Part shown: positions 26,598 through 34,428 of the stretch, piece after piece
How positions within the stretch are numbered: the first letter of the stretch is position 1
How the letters are laid out: the number at the start of each line of letters is the position of its first letter
Origin: Halorubrum salinarum
Lineage (GTDB): Archaea > Halobacteriota > Halobacteria > Halobacteriales > Haloferacaceae
Reading direction: 5' to 3'
DNA length: 64,000 bases
Assembly: GCF_013267195.1 (NCBI RefSeq)
Contig: NZ_CP053941.1
Location: 62,001-126,000 of the forward strand
Made by a program: the position numbers and the translations under genes
The notes under the pieces: model-generated
The model's input: the letters and a program-made list of their open reading frames with translations, nothing else
Database searches by the model: none
What the model was told of the DNA's origin: nothing

Positions 26598-27350
26598 ATG
26601 CCCACGCTCGACATCTCCGAGGACCACGCCGACCGGATCGAAGCGCTCCGCGCGGAGCTGGCCGCGGCCCACGCCGGCCCCTACGCCTCCGTCGACCGCG
26701 AGGACGCGCTCGCGTACCTGCTCGACCTCGCGGACGCCGTCGACGACCCGGACCGCGTCGCGGCGCCGGCGACCGACGACCAAGACGGTAGCGAGCGGAC
26801 GGCGGCCGCGGGCGACGACGAGCCCTTCGACCGCGACCGCGCCCGGGAGCTGCTGGCGTCGCGGAACCGCCGCCGCAGCGACCCGGACCCGGACGACCCG
26901 ATGGACCTGTCCGACATCGCCGCCGCCTTCGAGGTCACCGGCCGCAGCGAGATGACGAAAGACGAGCTGATCGACGCCGTCCTCGACGCGGCGGCGGCCC
27001 TCGCCGCGGACCCGTTCTCGCGCGTGGACATCGACCTCGACGACGACGCGGACGCGGAGGATGCGGACGACGCGGGCGACGACGAGGGCAACGGAACTGA
27101 AGCGGACGACGACGGCGACGGAACTGAAGCGGACGACGACGGCGCCGACGCGAGCGAGGACGCGGCCGGCGGGAGCGACGACGGCGGCGCCGGCCAGTTG
27201 GACGCGATGATGAGCCTGCTCGACACCCACGCGGACAAGTGGCGCGAGGCGGACGGCGACGCGCGGTACGAGGTCGACCTCCCGGACGGGAGCGTCGAGA
27301 CGGCGCGGACGAAGGACGACGTGCGCGCGCTGCTGTTCCGGAACTACTGA
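26598..27350 (+). CDS. Acidic haloarchaeal protein with SAP/Rho-N-like segment
   Basis: 250 residues. Residues 1-50 form a predicted helical region with DREDALAYLLDLADAVDD. A middle segment MDLSDIAAAFEVTGRSEMTKDELIDAV resembles a small SAP/Rho-N-type helix-extended-helix fold that often contacts nucleic acid. A very acidic linker with a duplicated nine-residue unit follows, and the last 40 residues (DARYEVDLPDGSVETARTKDD) look like a compact closing domain. No known function. It follows the zinc-ribbon gene and precedes another acidic small gene, all on the plus strand. Confidence 0.6.
   Translation: MPTLDISEDHADRIEALRAELAAAHAGPYASVDREDALAYLLDLADAVDDPDRVAAPATDDQDGSERTAAAGDDEPFDRDRARELLASRNRRRSDPDPDDPMDLSDIAAAFEVTGRSEMTKDELIDAVLDAAAALAADPFSRVDIDLDDDADAEDADDAGDDEGNGTEADDDGDGTEADDDGADASEDAAGGSDDGGAGQLDAMMSLLDTHADKWREADGDARYEVDLPDGSVETARTKDDVRALLFRNY
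27091..27144 (+). repeat. Perfect 27-bp tandem repeat in a coding region
   Basis: The unit starting ACGGAACTGAAGCGGACGAC is present twice without mismatch (27091-27117 and 27118-27144), encoding a duplicated GTEADDDG-type acidic unit in the linker. It looks like recent slippage or unequal exchange. Confidence 0.8.
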
Positions 27351-27362
27351 CGGGGACCACAC

Positions 27363-27659
27363 ATGGGATTCATCGACGCGGTCCGCGCGTGGCTCTTCGG
27401 CGCGGACGACGACGCGACCGACGCGGACGAATCGGGCGACGAGGCGGGAACGAGCGGCGACGACGACGGGGACACGAGCGACGGCGACGAGCCGGGCGGG
27501 CTCGACCCCGCCGGCGCGACCGAGACGCGCACCGCGAGCGCCACCGACGACGCGGTCGACGCGCTCCGCGACGTGCGGCGGTCGCAGGACGCGGGGAGTG
27601 CGGGCGACGCGGACGACGACCGTACGAAGCCGTCCGACGAGGGCGGTACCAACCGTTAG
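27363..27659 (+). CDS. Small acidic protein with ATETRT motif
   Basis: 98 residues. It begins with an amphipathic MGFIDAVRAWLFGADD, continues as an Asp/Gly/Ser-rich disordered stretch and then contains GATETRTASATDDAVDALRD. That motif closely matches ATETRTTSGAVNDAVSEL in the membrane protein at 25313-26257. The rest is low complexity. Coding is supported by composition, a twelve-base gap to the upstream gene and the motif match. No function can be given. Confidence 0.55.
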   Translation: MGFIDAVRAWLFGADDDATDADESGDEAGTSGDDDGDTSDGDEPGGLDPAGATETRTASATDDAVDALRDVRRSQDAGSAGDADDDRTKPSDEGGTNR

Positions 27660-27683
27660 GTACCCGGAGGCGAACAGGGGCGT

Positions 27684-28196
27684 ATGACAGACGCGTCCGG
27701 CGACGGCGAGTTCCAGTCCCTCGACGACCTCCCCGACGACCCGACCGACCGGGAGTACGTCGAGCGAGCGATCAGGCTCTCCGAGGAGGCGGTCGAGGCC
27801 GGCAATACGCCGTTCGGCGCGCTGCTCGTGGTCGACGGCGAGGTCGTCGGCGAGGCGCACAACGAGACGCGGACCGAGGGCGACGTGGCGGCCCACCCCG
27901 AGTTGACCCTCGCGCGCTGGGCGGCCCGCGAGCTCGACGCCGACGAGCTCGACGACTGTACGATGTACGCCAGCACGGAGCCGTGCCCGATGTGCGCGAC
28001 GGCGATCCACTACGCGGGCGTCGGGCGGGTCGTCTTCGGCGTCGACGGCGAGACCCTCGGCGAGCTCTCCGGGGATGTGGTGCCGATCCCCCTCGAAGAG
28101 GTGATCCGGCGCGCCGACGGCGACACGACCGTCGAGGGACCGGTCGCCGTCGAGTCCGCGATGGCGGTCCACGACGACTTCTTCCGCGAGCCGTGA
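27684..28196 (+). CDS. Nucleoside/nucleobase deaminase, CDA fold
   Basis: 170 residues. The zinc-site motifs are present: AAHPELTLARWAARE (HxE) and STEPCPMCATAIHYAG (PCxxC). The early GNTPFGALLVVDGEVVGEAHN is typical of the guanine deaminase/TadA branch. HPE instead of the more usual HAE is a small departure. Candidate substrates are guanine, cytosine derivatives or tRNA adenosine; the family alone does not decide. Its TGA overlaps the GTG start of the PfkB kinase, suggesting a shared role in nucleoside or sugar salvage. Confidence 0.85.
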   Translation: MTDASGDGEFQSLDDLPDDPTDREYVERAIRLSEEAVEAGNTPFGALLVVDGEVVGEAHNETRTEGDVAAHPELTLARWAARELDADELDDCTMYASTEPCPMCATAIHYAGVGRVVFGVDGETLGELSGDVVPIPLEEVIRRADGDTTVEGPVAVESAMAVHDDFFREP

Positions 28197-29341
28197 CGAC
28201 GGGACCGGAGGCGGGCGGCGACGGCGGGGGCGATGCCGCGGACCGCGCCGCCGACGAAACCCCCGCCGTCCTCTCCGTCGGCGCCGCGGCCATCGACGAG
28301 TGGTACGCGGTCAGCAACCTCCCGGAGCCGGACGGCGGCGCGTTCGCCAGCGAGGTCACCTCCGCGTTCGGGGGCGTCGGCGCCAACGTCGCGGTCGCGC
28401 TGGACCGCCTCGGCCGCGACGCCGGCCTCGTCAGCCGCGTCGGCGACGACGAGTACGGGCGCCGCGCGCTGGCGTACCTCGACGAGACCGGCGTCGACGG
28501 GACCCACGTGGCCGTCGGCGACGCCGCCCACACGCGCTCGCTCATCCTCCGCGACCCCGACGGGGAGCGCGCCATCGTCACCGCGGGCGAGAGCTTCCGC
28601 GGCCTCCGCCCGGACGGGGACGCGCTCGCGGCGATGGCGGACGCCGACGTCGTCTTCCTCACCGCCTACGCGCCCGACCGCGCGGCGCGGCGGATCCTCG
28701 ACCGAGTGGAGTCGCTCAGGGCGGCCGCGGCCGACGCGGGCGACGCCCCGCCCGCGCTCGTCTTCGACCTCTCCGGGGCCGTCGAGGAGCTGGTCGGGCG
28801 CGGTACCGAGCCGGCGACGATCCACCGGTTCCTCCACCGCGCCGACCTGTTCGTCGCGGACGGCGTCGCCGCCCGGGCGTTCTTCGGCTCGGCGGCGGCC
28901 GCGGTCGAGCGGGTCGCGGCCGCGCAGCGTCGGGCGGAGACCGAGGCCGACTCCGAGACCGGGCCCGGGACCCTGTCGCGCCGCGGCCCGACGTGGCCCC
29001 GCGCCGTCCTCACGCGCGGCGCGGACGGGATGACCGCGGTCGCCGGCGCCGAGGCGTCCCGGTTCGACGCGTTCGACGTCGAGACGGTCGACTCGACCGG
29101 CGCCGGCGACGCCTTCACCGCGGGGCTGATCGACCGGTGGCTCGCGGGGGAACCGCGGGGAGCGGACGAGTCGCGGGAGACCTCGGCCGACCGCGAGGCC
29201 GTCGCTTCCGGCGTCCGGTTCGCGGCCGCCGTCGCCGCGATCAACTGTACGAGCCGGTTCACGCAGCCCGGGCTCCCGACCCGCGACGAGGTCGAGGCGT
29301 TCCTCGCCGAGCGCGGGTTCGGGTCCGACGGGAGCCCGTAG
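28193..29341 (+). CDS. PfkB-family sugar/nucleoside kinase
   Basis: 382 residues from a GTG overlapping the deaminase stop. Ribokinase-fold motifs: LSVGAAAIDEWYAV, FGGVGANVAVALDRLGRDA near the N-terminus, and the catalytic signature VDSTGAGDAFTAGL near residue 305, where Asp is the general base. An insertion rich in Glu/Ala separates strands near residue 245. The tail carries an acidic loop before VAAINCTSRFTQPGLP. Substrate could be ribose, a nucleoside or another furanose; coupling to a deaminase favours nucleoside metabolism. Convergent with the BtpA gene. Confidence 0.88.
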   Translation: MTTGPEAGGDGGGDAADRAADETPAVLSVGAAAIDEWYAVSNLPEPDGGAFASEVTSAFGGVGANVAVALDRLGRDAGLVSRVGDDEYGRRALAYLDETGVDGTHVAVGDAAHTRSLILRDPDGERAIVTAGESFRGLRPDGDALAAMADADVVFLTAYAPDRAARRILDRVESLRAAAADAGDAPPALVFDLSGAVEELVGRGTEPATIHRFLHRADLFVADGVAARAFFGSAAAAVERVAAAQRRAETEADSETGPGTLSRRGPTWPRAVLTRGADGMTAVAGAEASRFDAFDVETVDSTGAGDAFTAGLIDRWLAGEPRGADESRETSADREAVASGVRFAAAVAAINCTSRFTQPGLPTRDEVEAFLAERGFGSDGSP

Positions 29342-29376
29342 CGACCGGGCCGGGCGCGCGGGCCGGCCGGCGGGAG

Positions 29377-30204
29377 CTACCGCGCCTCGTCGGCGGTCGC
29401 GACGAGGTCCGCGACGCGGTCGGCGTCGACCGGGGCGGTCGTCTCGCCGCCCGCCTTGAGCGCGGTGCCGACGATCGCGCCGTCGGCGACCGCGAGCAGG
29501 TCGGCGACGGTCTCCGGCGTGACCCCGCTGCCGACGAGGACGGGCGTTTCGAGGCCGTGGCGCTCGCGCTCCGCGACGACCGCCTCCAGCGCGCCGGCGT
29601 CGACCGCCTCGCCGGTCCCCGAACCGGAGGCGATGACGGCGTCGGCGAGGCCGCGCTCGGCGGTGTCGGCGAACGACTCGGCGGTGTACCCCTCGGGCGT
29701 CAGCGGCGCGGAGTGTTTCACGTCGGTGTCGGCGAAGACGCCGACGTCGACGCCGAGGCGCTCCCTGAGCCGGAGCGTCTCGTGGGCGCGCCCCTGGACG
29801 ATCCCCTGGTCCGTCACGCGGGCGCCGGTGTGGACGTTCACGCGGACGAAGTCGGCGTCGACCGCGGCGGCGACGGAGAGGGCGGCCTCGGCGTCGTTCC
29901 GGAGGACGTTGATCCCGAGCGGGAGGTCGGTCTCGGCCGCGACCGCCGTCGCGGCGCGGGTCACGCCCGCGACGACGTGGGGCGGGACCTCGTCGGGGTA
30001 GAACGGCGCGTCGCCGAAGTTCTCGATCACGATCCCGTCCACGCCGCCGCGGTCGAGCGCCCGCGCGTCGCTCGCGGCCCGGTCGACCGCCGCGCGCATC
30101 GCCTCGCGCCCGTCGTCCGGCGCCCGGGGGGCTCCGGGGAGCGGCGGGAGGTGTACCATGCCGAGGAGCGGCGCGGCCGTGCCGAAGGTGGATTCGAACT
30201 CCAT
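29377..30204 (-). CDS. BtpA/SgcQ family protein
   Basis: 275 residues. A TIM-barrel protein with LLGMVHLPPLPGAPRAP at the start, GVDGIVIENFGDAPFYPDEV, RVNVHTGARVTDQGIVQGRA, VFADTDVKHSAPL and VLVGSGVTPETVADLL, all BtpA hallmarks. In cyanobacteria BtpA is needed for photosystem I stability; SgcQ relatives in enterobacteria are in sugar operons. In haloarchaea, a sugar or nucleoside catabolic role seems more likely, and the convergent PfkB kinase fits that idea. Confidence 0.88.
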   Translation of the reverse strand: MEFESTFGTAAPLLGMVHLPPLPGAPRAPDDGREAMRAAVDRAASDARALDRGGVDGIVIENFGDAPFYPDEVPPHVVAGVTRAATAVAAETDLPLGINVLRNDAEAALSVAAAVDADFVRVNVHTGARVTDQGIVQGRAHETLRLRERLGVDVGVFADTDVKHSAPLTPEGYTAESFADTAERGLADAVIASGSGTGEAVDAGALEAVVAERERHGLETPVLVGSGVTPETVADLLAVADGAIVGTALKAGGETTAPVDADRVADLVATADEAR

Positions 30205-30280
30205 CGTCGGGAGCGACGCGGCGCCCCGACAAAAGCCTCCCCACAGCGTTTAGGCCGGTGCCCGTCTGAATCCGACCGAG

Positions 30281-30745
30281 ATGGGAATCGACGCGACGGA
30301 GCCCGGCGACGGCGACGTGACGCTCGTCTTCTCGCTCGGCGCCGCGCGCTCGCTCGCCGACCCGCCCGCGGCGTTCGCCGACGCGCGCCGGTGGAGCCGC
30401 CACGTCGGCGTCGTCGCGAACGAGGCGGACCGGGTGGCGGCGTTCGCCCGCGAGCACGGCGTCGAGAACGACTACGCCCTCCGGAGCTGGGACAAGTGGG
30501 GCACGCTCACCGACGTCCGCGAGGAGAGCGCCGCCCCGCGGTACGTCTTCGTCGGCACCACCCGCGCGGACGAGCGCGTCGCGACCGAGACGGGGTACGA
30601 GTTCCTCCGGGTCGACGAGGCCGCCGAGAAGGCCGGCTGGGAGCTCTCCGAGCCGGGGGCGCCGGACGCCGCCGACGAGGGGCGCGCCGGCCGGCTCGCG
30701 CGGGCCCGGCGCGCGCTCCGGAACGCGCTTTCGCGGTTCCGGTGA
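30281..30745 (+). CDS. Haloarchaeal protein, DUF7124-like (copy 1)
   Basis: 154 residues. Core: [58 protein letters not shown] and [17 protein letters not shown], followed by a basic Arg/Ala-rich tail. A paralogue with the same order of motifs is at 49385-49801. I associate both with the haloarchaeal DUF7124 group, unverified. No catalytic residues are recognised. The first copy has the extra basic tail, which is unusual in an acidic proteome and may bind nucleic acid or membrane. Confidence 0.7.
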   Translation: MGIDATEPGDGDVTLVFSLGAARSLADPPAAFADARRWSRHVGVVANEADRVAAFAREHGVENDYALRSWDKWGTLTDVREESAAPRYVFVGTTRADERVATETGYEFLRVDEAAEKAGWELSEPGAPDAADEGRAGRLARARRALRNALSRFR

Positions 30746-30827
30746 GTGCCGCGCGCCCCTTCGGCGGTCGGAGACGCCGGCCTTCCGCCCGCGGAAGGTA
30801 CAAACCGCTCGTGGCCCAACGTGGGGT

Positions 30828-31175
30828 ATGTCCTCACCGCTCGCGGACGAGCCGGTCGAGCCGGCCGGCGACGACGCGGAACCGCTCGACGAAGAGGAGT
30901 ACGCCGATTACGCCGCCGAACTCGGCGACGCCTGGGAGGTGATCGACGAGCACCACCTGGAGGCCAGCTACGAGTTCCCCGACTTCGAGACGGCGCTTTC
31001 GTTCACGAACGACGTGGGCGAGCTCGCCGAGGCGGAGTGGCACCACCCCGACATCGCGCTGTCGTGGGGCGAGGTCGGCATCGAGATGTGGAGCCACGAG
31101 GTCGGCGGCCTGACGCGCGCCGACTTCGTGATGGCGGCGCGGATGGACCGCCTGTACGCCGACTACGGGGAGTGA
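30828..31175 (+). CDS. Pterin-4a-carbinolamine dehydratase
   Basis: 115 residues. The family signature is complete: [19 protein letters not shown] with the HHP triad, then [19 protein letters not shown]. The N-terminal 25 residues are an acidic extension. The enzyme dehydrates 4a-hydroxytetrahydropterins, recycling pterin cofactors; archaeal copies are also found without aromatic amino-acid hydroxylases and may serve molybdopterin or other pterin metabolism. No partner hydroxylase is seen in the window. Confidence 0.92.
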   Translation: MSSPLADEPVEPAGDDAEPLDEEEYADYAAELGDAWEVIDEHHLEASYEFPDFETALSFTNDVGELAEAEWHHPDIALSWGEVGIEMWSHEVGGLTRADFVMAARMDRLYADYGE

Positions 31176-31196
31176 CCCGACGCATCAACGAACGGC

Positions 31197-31202
31197 TTTA
31201 AA
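31197..31202 (+). promoter_or_regulatory. TATA box of the 31227 gene
   Basis: TTTAAA lies 25-30 bases before the ATG at 31227, with only GC-rich sequence around it. Confidence 0.65.
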
Positions 31203-31226
31203 CCCCTGCCGGCGAAACGTCGGGTA

Positions 31227-31709
31227 ATGAGCGAGAACGTCTTCCTGGTCCCGATCGACCCGGAGAACTTCGACCGAACGGTCCGGACCCCGGTCGATCT
31301 CACCGACTACCCCGATCGCCCCGAACCCCTCGCCGACCTCGACGAGGCCCGCCTGTGGGCCGTCGACGACGACAGCGGCAACGGGTCGACGTTCGAGAAG
31401 ATGGAGTCGGGCGACCTCCTGCTGTTCTACGCGGACGACGAGTACGTCGCGACCGGCCGCGTCGGCGAGGCGTTCGCGGACGAGGACCGCTGGGCGAGCG
31501 GGACGTTCTGGACCGCCTTCCCGACCACGCGCGTGTACACGGTCACCGACTTCGGCGCCGTCTCCGCCCCGAAGCGCGCCGTCAACCGCATCTTCGACTA
31601 CTCGTCGTCGTACACGCCCGGCTTCATGCGCGTCGCGGACAGCCGCGTGACGGCCGAGCTCTCTTCGATCGAGTCCGCGCTGGAACACTACACGAAGCGG
31701 AACGCCTGA
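31227..31709 (+). CDS. EVE/PUA-like domain protein
   Basis: 160 residues. The layout VFLVPIDPENFDRTV, ARLWAVDDDSGNGSTFEKM, SGDLLLFYADDEYVATGRV and ASGTFWTAFPTTRVYTVTDF suggests a PUA-superfamily barrel like EVE or ASCH domains, which read modified bases in DNA or RNA and often occur near restriction or defence genes. Here it stands alone with a clear promoter, convergent with a P-loop ATPase gene. The fold call is by eye and moderate. Confidence 0.6.
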   Translation: MSENVFLVPIDPENFDRTVRTPVDLTDYPDRPEPLADLDEARLWAVDDDSGNGSTFEKMESGDLLLFYADDEYVATGRVGEAFADEDRWASGTFWTAFPTTRVYTVTDFGAVSAPKRAVNRIFDYSSSYTPGFMRVADSRVTAELSSIESALEHYTKRNA

Positions 31710-31732
31710 TCGCGGGCCGCGCAGGCGGGTTC

Positions 31733-32647
31733 TCAGTTCTTGGCCGCGTCGACCAGCGCCGCGTACGCCGGCTCGTACGCCGCCGCCACGCGGTCGGGGT
31801 CGCCGCGGACCTCGCCCGACAGCGCCGGGAGCGGCTCGGTCGCGAGCGGTTCGATCATCTCGGTCACCGCGTCGACGTGCTCCTCGCGGGTCCCCTCGCG
31901 CGGGCTCCCGGCGGCGACCGCGCGGGCCTTCGCGTAGCGGTCGCCCGCGTAGATCCGGGCGCGGCCGGGGTCAACGACCGCGACCGCGTCAGGCGCGACC
32001 GGGCCGTCGCGGGGCAACGTCCCGGCCACGTCGGCGTACGACTCGACGACGACCGGGACCGGCGTGCGGGCGACGCGGTCGGCGAGGCGTTCGATCGCGG
32101 GCAGGTGTGTCTCGGCCATCACGTCGTTGAACTCGGGCACGTCGCGCACGCGGGTCGCCTCCGCCAGCGGGAGGCGGTCGGTCAGTCCGTCGGGGAGCAG
32201 CCCCGCCTCCGCGGCCGCGCCGTTGACGACGAACCGCGTTCCGGCGTCGGTCGTCACGCGGTCGCAAAGGAAGGTGCGGTCGGCGTCGCCGAGCATCCCG
32301 GTCCGGCCCGGGGTCGGCTTCCAGAGCCTGTGGACGGGGTTGATCGACTCGGGCGTGACCGCCGACGCCGACGGCGACGAGTCGTCGGCCGCCGCCAGGG
32401 GGCGAGTGTTCGCGGCCGCGAGCGTGCGGGCGTCCTTCCCGTACAGGCGGCCCGCGTCGGTCGCGACCCGGTAGTCGTCGTGGTCGAACCAGTAGTCGTT
32501 GCCGGCGCGGGGCTTGACGCCGACCGCGTCGCCCGCGCGCTCGGCGAGGTGCGCGACCAGCCCCGCCGAGAAGGTGGTCTTCCCGGCGTCGACGCGCGAG
32601 CCCCCGGCGACGAGGAAGGTCGGCGGGTCGGAGCGGTCCCCGGTCAC
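31733..32647 (-). CDS. P-loop ATPase/GTPase of unknown role
   Basis: 304 residues from a GTG start. Walker A is LVAGGSRVDAGKTTFSAGL at residues 12-30. Later segments VVVESYADVAG and AVAVVDPGRARIYAGDRY fit the switch and base-recognition areas of SIMIBI-type NTPases such as the MobB or dethiobiotin-synthetase groups, but the family is not certain. The GTG overlaps the stop of the upstream small gene (GTGA), so they are translationally coupled. Its substrate is unknown. Confidence 0.75.
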   Translation of the reverse strand: MTGDRSDPPTFLVAGGSRVDAGKTTFSAGLVAHLAERAGDAVGVKPRAGNDYWFDHDDYRVATDAGRLYGKDARTLAAANTRPLAAADDSSPSASAVTPESINPVHRLWKPTPGRTGMLGDADRTFLCDRVTTDAGTRFVVNGAAAEAGLLPDGLTDRLPLAEATRVRDVPEFNDVMAETHLPAIERLADRVARTPVPVVVESYADVAGTLPRDGPVAPDAVAVVDPGRARIYAGDRYAKARAVAAGSPREGTREEHVDAVTEMIEPLATEPLPALSGEVRGDPDRVAAAYEPAYAALVDAAKN

Positions 32648-32973
32648 GCCGACCCGTCGCCGTCGTCGGCCTCAGCCTCGGCGTCCGGATCGGCCTCGGG
32701 GTCCGCGTCGGTCGCGAGCCCGTAGTACCCCGGGCCGTCCTCGGTCAGCGGCTCGGCGACGACCATCTCTTCGGCGTGGACCATCACCCACGGGACCGCC
32801 CAGTCGACCAGCACGGCCTCGGTGTCCGGGTCGACCTCGGCGTCCGGCTCTAACCCCTGAAGCAGGCGCCCGATCTCCGGGATGGTGTACATCTGGTCCG
32901 GCTCGAACAGCTCCGCGGGCTCGTAGAAGTCGCACGGGTAAGTGGCGTCGAACGCCGACTTCGGTTCGGGCAT
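32644..32973 (-). CDS. Haloarchaeal hypothetical protein, DUF5827-like
   Basis: 109 residues. Core: YPCDFYEPAELFEPDQMYTI, IGRLLQGLEPDAEVD, and AVPWVMVHAEEMVVAEPL, ending in a strongly acidic tail. I associate it with the DUF5827 group, unverified. The stop overlaps the GTG start of the P-loop ATPase, hinting that the two proteins work together. No motif explains its function. Confidence 0.65.
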   Translation of the reverse strand: MPEPKSAFDATYPCDFYEPAELFEPDQMYTIPEIGRLLQGLEPDAEVDPDTEAVLVDWAVPWVMVHAEEMVVAEPLTEDGPGYYGLATDADPEADPDAEAEADDGDGSA

Positions 32974-33047
32974 GCGCGGCGATACGCGGCCGCGTCCGTA
33001 AACGCTGCCGATACGACCCGAATCGATCCGAGATCAACTGATCCGAT

Positions 33048-33352
33048 GCGGTGGCGCGTGCCTGCGAGGCCGCGAAGCGGCCGAGTAGCACGCGCGAGGG
33101 AGTCAGTCGCCGGAGCGAAGCGACGGCGACTGACGAGGCTGGGGAGGTGTGAGGTGCTGTGCCGTCGCGGTCGGGTGGGACTCAAAGGGGCAGCCGCGAG
33201 GGCGACGGCGCGCGACGTAAGGACCGCAAGGAGCGAGCAGCGCGAGCGACTGAGGACCGCAACGAGCGCACCGAGCCCTCGCGGCTGGGGCTTTGGAAGT
33301 GTTCATCGCACACTCGTTGATCGCGTATCGCCGAGCGGCTGGGGCTTTTGCG
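33048..33352 (+). repeat. Dispersed non-coding repeat, copy A
   Basis: This roughly 305-base segment matches, in reverse orientation, 58530-58837. Shared blocks in order include GCGGTGGCGCGTGCCTGCGA, AGCACGCGCGAGGGAGTC, GAGCGAAGCGACGGCGAC, GACGAGGCTGGGGAGG, AGGGGCAG and CTGGGGCTTTGGA, with more divergent sequence between. Both copies end with a second GGGxCTTT block about 45-50 bases after the first. No supported ORF is inside. The whole gap from 32974 to 33467 holds only this repeat and the sod terminator. Confidence 0.8.
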
Positions 33353-33422
33353 GTGCTTGTCCCGGCTGTTTTCCAAGCAGCCGCGGCACGGACAGGAGTC
33401 ACTATTAGTGTAGCGTACTGCG

Positions 33423-33471
33423 AAAAAATGCGGATCTCGACGCGCGTAACGCGTCCTCTCGGGCGCGTTAC
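33423..33471 (-). terminator. Hairpin terminator of the superoxide dismutase gene
   Basis: On the minus strand, GTAACGCG and CGCGTTAC (33464-33471 and 33446-33453) form an eight-base-pair stem with a ten-base loop, starting at the sod UAA codon itself. A run of six T follows about 18 bases later (33423-33428). This is a clear candidate for transcription termination in an otherwise GC-rich region. Confidence 0.65.
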
Positions 33472-34067
33472 TCGAACAGCTCGACGGCCTGCTCGTAGCG
33501 GTCCGACGGCTCGTTCCAGTCGACGACCTCGAAGAAGTTGTCGACGAACTCGCCGCGGGCCGGGCCGTAGTCGTGGTAGTAGGAGTGCTCCCACACGTCC
33601 AGCGCGAGGATCGGGTGGCCGCCCCAGATCGCGCCCTGGTCGTGCTTGTCGACCACGACGTTGCGGAGCTGGTTCGAGAACGTGTCGTACACCAGGAGCG
33701 CCCAGCCGCTGGCCGCGGAGGCCGCCGCCTCGAACTCGCCCTTCCAGGCCTCGTACGAGCCGAAGTCCTCCTCGATGCGGTCGGCCAGCTCACTCTCGGG
33801 CTCGTCGCCGCCCTCCGGCGACATGTTCTGCCAGAACAGGTCGTGGAGGATGTGGCCCGAAGAGTTGTGGGTCACGTTGCGGATGGCGCCGCCGGACGAA
33901 GAGAAGTCGCCGGCCTCGCGGTTCTCTTCGAGCGTCTCCTCGGCGGAATTCCAGCCGTTGACGTACCCCTGGTGGTGGGTGTCGTGATGCCATTCGAGCA
34001 CCTGCTCGGAAATGTGGGGCTCAAGCGCGTCGTACTCGTACGGGAGCGGATCGAGTTCGTAGCTCAT
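33468..34067 (-). CDS. sod: Superoxide dismutase, Mn/Fe type
   Basis: 199 residues from ATG at 34067. Metal ligands and motifs are present: LEWHHDTHHQGYVNGWN, NSSGHILHDLFWQNMSP, and LDVWEHSYYHDYGPARGEF. The sequence resembles haloarchaeal Mn-SODs, which convert superoxide to hydrogen peroxide and oxygen in the cytoplasm. An AGGTGAT Shine-Dalgarno sequence lies seven bases before the ATG, so this is a leadered message, unlike most neighbours. Hairpin terminator directly after the stop. Confidence 0.96.
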   Translation of the reverse strand: MSYELDPLPYEYDALEPHISEQVLEWHHDTHHQGYVNGWNSAEETLEENREAGDFSSSGGAIRNVTHNSSGHILHDLFWQNMSPEGGDEPESELADRIEEDFGSYEAWKGEFEAAASAASGWALLVYDTFSNQLRNVVVDKHDQGAIWGGHPILALDVWEHSYYHDYGPARGEFVDNFFEVVDWNEPSDRYEQAVELFE

Positions 34068-34073
34068 GCTTGT

Positions 34074-34110
34074 ATCACCTATCACGAACATGTGCCGGAA
34101 ACCTGTTAAA
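34074..34110 (-). promoter_or_regulatory. sod promoter and ribosome binding site
   Basis: TTTAACA (34104-34110) is the likely TATA box and AGGTGAT (34074-34080) is complementary to the 16S 3' end. The 36-43 base distance from TATA box to ATG predicts a short leader. Confidence 0.6.
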
Positions 34111-34310
34111 GATAATGCGGCACGCGCTACCACGCGGCACCGGACGTGAGTGTTATCGGGAGTTTCGGGGCTCCAACGGTGTGGTTGCGGTTCCGCGAGT
34201 GCGCGCGTCGAACGCGGAAGCCACTCGTGAAAGGCGCCCGAAACGAAGACGTAACTGAAAGTGGTTTCTCGGTCGGCGGGCCACTCTCCGGTGTCGGATC
34301 CGCGTGCTCA

Positions 34311-34428
34311 CGGTGCGACTGGGATTCGAACCACGGTCGCTCCCTGCGGTCGCTCTCTGATTCGAATCCAGCTACCGCTCTCGGCTCACTGGCGTCCGCG
34401 GAGAAGCGGTGGGACTGGGATTCGAACC
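34311..34428 (-). repeat. Two extra copies of the tRNA-Ser 3' end
   Basis: The 22 bases that end the tRNA-Ser gene (plus-strand CGGTGGGACTGGGATTCGAA CC at 34527) recur exactly at 34407-34428 and with one mismatch at 34311-34332. Each covers the T-arm and acceptor 3' strand plus discriminator. Spacing is about 96 and 120 bases. The interval 34138-34526 otherwise holds no gene. Such 3'-end duplicates are what site-specific integration at a tRNA leaves behind. Confidence 0.75.

Noticed and set aside
33046-33408. Possible 120-codon gene in the gap before sod
   Set aside because: The frame consists of the dispersed repeat (copy A) and has basic, Arg/Ser-rich composition unlike haloarchaeal proteins.
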